Origin: an uncultured Pseudomonadota bacterium
GTDB lineage: Bacteria; Pseudomonadota; Gammaproteobacteria; Burkholderiales; JALYOK01
Reading direction: 5' to 3'
DNA length: 43,621 nt
Assembly (NCBI GenBank): GCA_902826775.1
Contig: CADEHE010000006.1
Coordinates: 236,313 to 279,933 of the forward strand
In this document: in pieces, positions 42,701 to 43,621 of the stretch
How positions within the stretch are numbered: the stretch's first letter is position 1
How the letters are laid out: each line of letters begins with the position of its first letter
The notes under the pieces: model-generated
The model's input: only the letters and a program-made list of their open reading frames with translations
Databases searched by the model: none
Told to the model about the DNA's origin: nothing
Translations under genes and position numbers: made by a program

Positions 42701-42810
42701 CCACGGTGAGCACCTATTGGCGCAAAGCGCAGCGCAGGAAAAAACCCATTGAATGGGCGTGAATTTACCGCGAAGCCGTCGTCAAAGGGGCCGTCAAAGG
42801 GGCCACCCAT
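42688..42810 (-). CDS. Putative 40-residue cassette microprotein
   Basis: A 40-codon ORF from ATG 42810 to TAG 42688. A perfect Shine-Dalgarno AGGAGG (42822-42817) lies six bases before the ATG, the best such site in this region, and the stop lies inside attC4, as is usual for cassette genes. The product begins MGGPFDGPFDDGF and is rich in Phe, Gly and Pro, with no Cys and no transmembrane segment. The repeated GPFD comes from the 12-base tandem at 42781-42804, so low complexity is a caution. No known family. Confidence 0.45.
   Translation of the reverse strand: MGGPFDGPFDDGFAVNSRPFNGFFPALRFAPIGAHRGANP
42745..42757. repeat. Short palindrome CCCATTGAATGGG
   Basis: Perfect 6-bp arms with one central base, inside the microprotein frame. 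It may be structural or chance. Confidence 0.3.
42781..42804. repeat. Tandem duplication GTCAAAGGGGCC x2
   Basis: Two perfect adjacent 12-base copies, related (reverse complement) to the ACGGCCCCTTTGA core at 39279 and 41097. It encodes the GPFD repeat of the microprotein. Confidence 0.6.
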
Positions 42811-43244
42811 TAGCCGCCTCCTGTCAAGAGCGTAAACGAAGCTCAGGCACAACGAGTATGCCATCTTCGATCACGCTCACAAACCGAGCAACGCGCCCGT
42901 TGTCTCAATCAACTGGTTGCGAAACGAGTCGCACCAGCCACCCATCTGGAACAAGGCGCGAGCGATGTGGCTGCTTGCACCCCTGGCCGGCATTGCGGCC
43001 CCAAAGAATCCTCGGTACCTCGCTCACGTCCACACGTTGGGCCGTGCGCGCGAGCGTACGGCGTTCAGGTTCAGGGACTAGTGTCGCGATGCTCGGCGAC
43101 GGCGCCAAGCCTTGGATGGCTCGTGGCGAAGGCGTCTCGTTCATGTTCGTGTGTTGGGTGGGCGAGCGTGCTGGACCACTCAGGCTCACGGTTGTCCCAG
43201 GCCCCTTACCGGTCTCGAGCACGCCGCCCATGAATCGTTACGCG
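42811..43244 (-). other. Non-coding flank downstream of the IS110-family transposase
   Basis: 434 bases between the transposase stop and the last cassette. A minus-strand frame of 108 codons (43231-42905) is rich in Pro/Thr/Arg with no recognisable domain, so I treat it as spurious. IS110-family elements carry a structured non-coding end that encodes a bridge RNA guiding target choice; in the IS1111 branch it lies downstream of the transposase. This stretch is a candidate for that, but the element's ends are not defined here. The boundary near AGGAGG (42817) could be the insertion junction. Confidence 0.3.
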
Positions 43245-43621
43245 CTAGGCCGATACGCCGAAGGCGCGTTGCACATCGAACGCGGCACCGTCACGCATGA
43301 CGAAGTAACAGGCACGCGCCAGTTTGTGCGCTACCGCTTTGAGCGCCACCAAGCGGTGGCGAGAGCGTTTGGCTTTACGCTCGTAGTAGCGCTTGATTGC
43401 GGGGTTGAAGCGGATAGCGAAGTTGGCCGCTTCGATAAAAGCCCACGCCAGATACGGATTGCCGTTTTTGGTGTTACCGCGGCCTTTGACTTTGTCGTTA
43501 CTGATGTGCTCGCTCGACACGCAGCGGCAGTACGAGGCGAACTGGCCCACGCGTGCAAAGCGCGCGATCTCGCCCGTCTCCAACGCGATGGTCAAACCAA
43601 GCACTTTGCCGATGCCGTCCA
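43245..43621 (-). CDS. IS110-family transposase, C-terminal part (cut by window edge)
   Basis: The last 125 residues of a transposase, open to the right edge. IGKVLGLTIALETGEIARFA and the segment GRGNTKNGNPYLAWAFIEAA match the Transposase_20 (IS116/IS110/IS902) C-terminal domain, followed by the helical tail YYERKAKRSRHRLVALKAVA and a stop at 43245. The N-terminal DEDD domain is outside the window. IS110-family elements use a DEDD/Ser transposase and a bridge RNA and leave no long inverted repeats. The IS1111-attC group of this family inserts specifically in integron attC sites, which fits the position beside the cassette array. Whether the copy is intact cannot be seen. Confidence 0.88.
   Translation of the reverse strand, partial: DGIGKVLGLTIALETGEIARFARVGQFASYCRCVSSEHISNDKVKGRGNTKNGNPYLAWAFIEAANFAIRFNPAIKRYYERKAKRSRHRLVALKAVAHKLARACYFVMRDGAAFDVQRAFGVSA

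Larger units (their letters stand above)
40192..42810 (-). mobile_element. Integron gene-cassette array (integrase not in window)
   Basis: Consecutive minus-strand units of one ORF plus one imperfect palindrome whose ends carry TAAC/GTTA cores: 40-codon ORF-attC4, 155-residue ORF-attC3, CxxC/HNH-like ORF-attC2, methyltransferase-attC1. Each ORF begins 8-20 bases after the preceding palindrome, and stop codons lie within or a few bases before the next one, except for the gap of about 75 bases before attC2. This compact single-gene-plus-attC format is diagnostic of integron cassettes. No tyrosine-recombinase integrase gene or attI is seen; by cassette orientation they would lie to the right. 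Confidence 0.8.

Noticed and set aside
42905..43231. 108-codon minus-strand ORF next to the IS transposase
   Set aside because: Low-complexity Pro/Thr/Arg composition, no recognised domain; more likely part of the IS non-coding end.

Overview
This is a GC-rich bacterial chromosome segment. A Betaproteobacterium, or a close relative, fits best: parE-parC overlap tail to head, there is a long Lhr-type helicase, a monofunctional RelA with the EXDD motif, Tat- and Sec-exported enzymes, and a TetR/MMPL/outer-membrane-protein operon. No rRNA, tRNA or CRISPR array was seen. Taxonomy is inferred from gene content only.

Layout. 1-4750: the 3' part of lhr, a small lipoprotein overlapping its stop, and a PIN-toxin/Phd-type antitoxin pair. 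4940-9715: an exported DUF1800 protein and a Tat-exported DUF1501 protein separated by a palindromic dispersed-repeat-like element, then tryptophanase. 9745-15130: a calcineurin-type phosphoesterase translationally coupled to a 59-residue CxxC/CxxC protein (too short for routine calling), then parC and parE. 15297-20500: a TetR regulator, a giant ORF fusing an MMPL/RND transporter to a LolA-like lipoprotein-sorting protein, and an outer-membrane beta-barrel, in one tight operon with a palindrome over the likely promoter. 20615-22339: lactate permease with a region of overlapping palindromes upstream.

22728-28271 is a plus-strand set of mostly exported proteins: an NTF2-like protein, a 2Fe-2S subunit and a Tat-exported molybdenum hydroxylase subunit, SoxY and SoxZ carrier proteins without other sox genes, and a signal-peptide-bearing hydratase of the MhpD/FAH type. 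Together they may form a periplasmic redox module of unknown substrate. 28356-36758 holds a beta-hydroxyacid dehydrogenase, relA, a translationally coupled trio (5-formyl-THF cyclo-ligase, acyl-CoA ligase, periplasmic dual-specificity phosphatase), an LhgO-like FAD oxidase and an orphan branched-chain-amino-acid-type binding protein. 36783-39906 holds a HEAT-like protein, a lipoprotein made of two copies of a Cys-rich YHS-like unit, a quinone-oxidoreductase-type enzyme, a possible two-helix membrane protein and a double-PepSY protein.

40192-42810 is the most distinctive accessory region: a small array of integron gene cassettes read on the minus strand. Single ORFs (methyltransferase, CxxC/HNH-like protein, 155-residue membrane-anchored protein, 40-residue microprotein) each end at an imperfect palindrome with TAAC/GTTA ends. 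In at least three of these palindromes the two arms pair except for single unpaired bases, which is the signature of attC sites. No integron integrase lies in the window; if present it should lie to the right. The array is bounded on the right by an IS110-family transposase that runs off the window.
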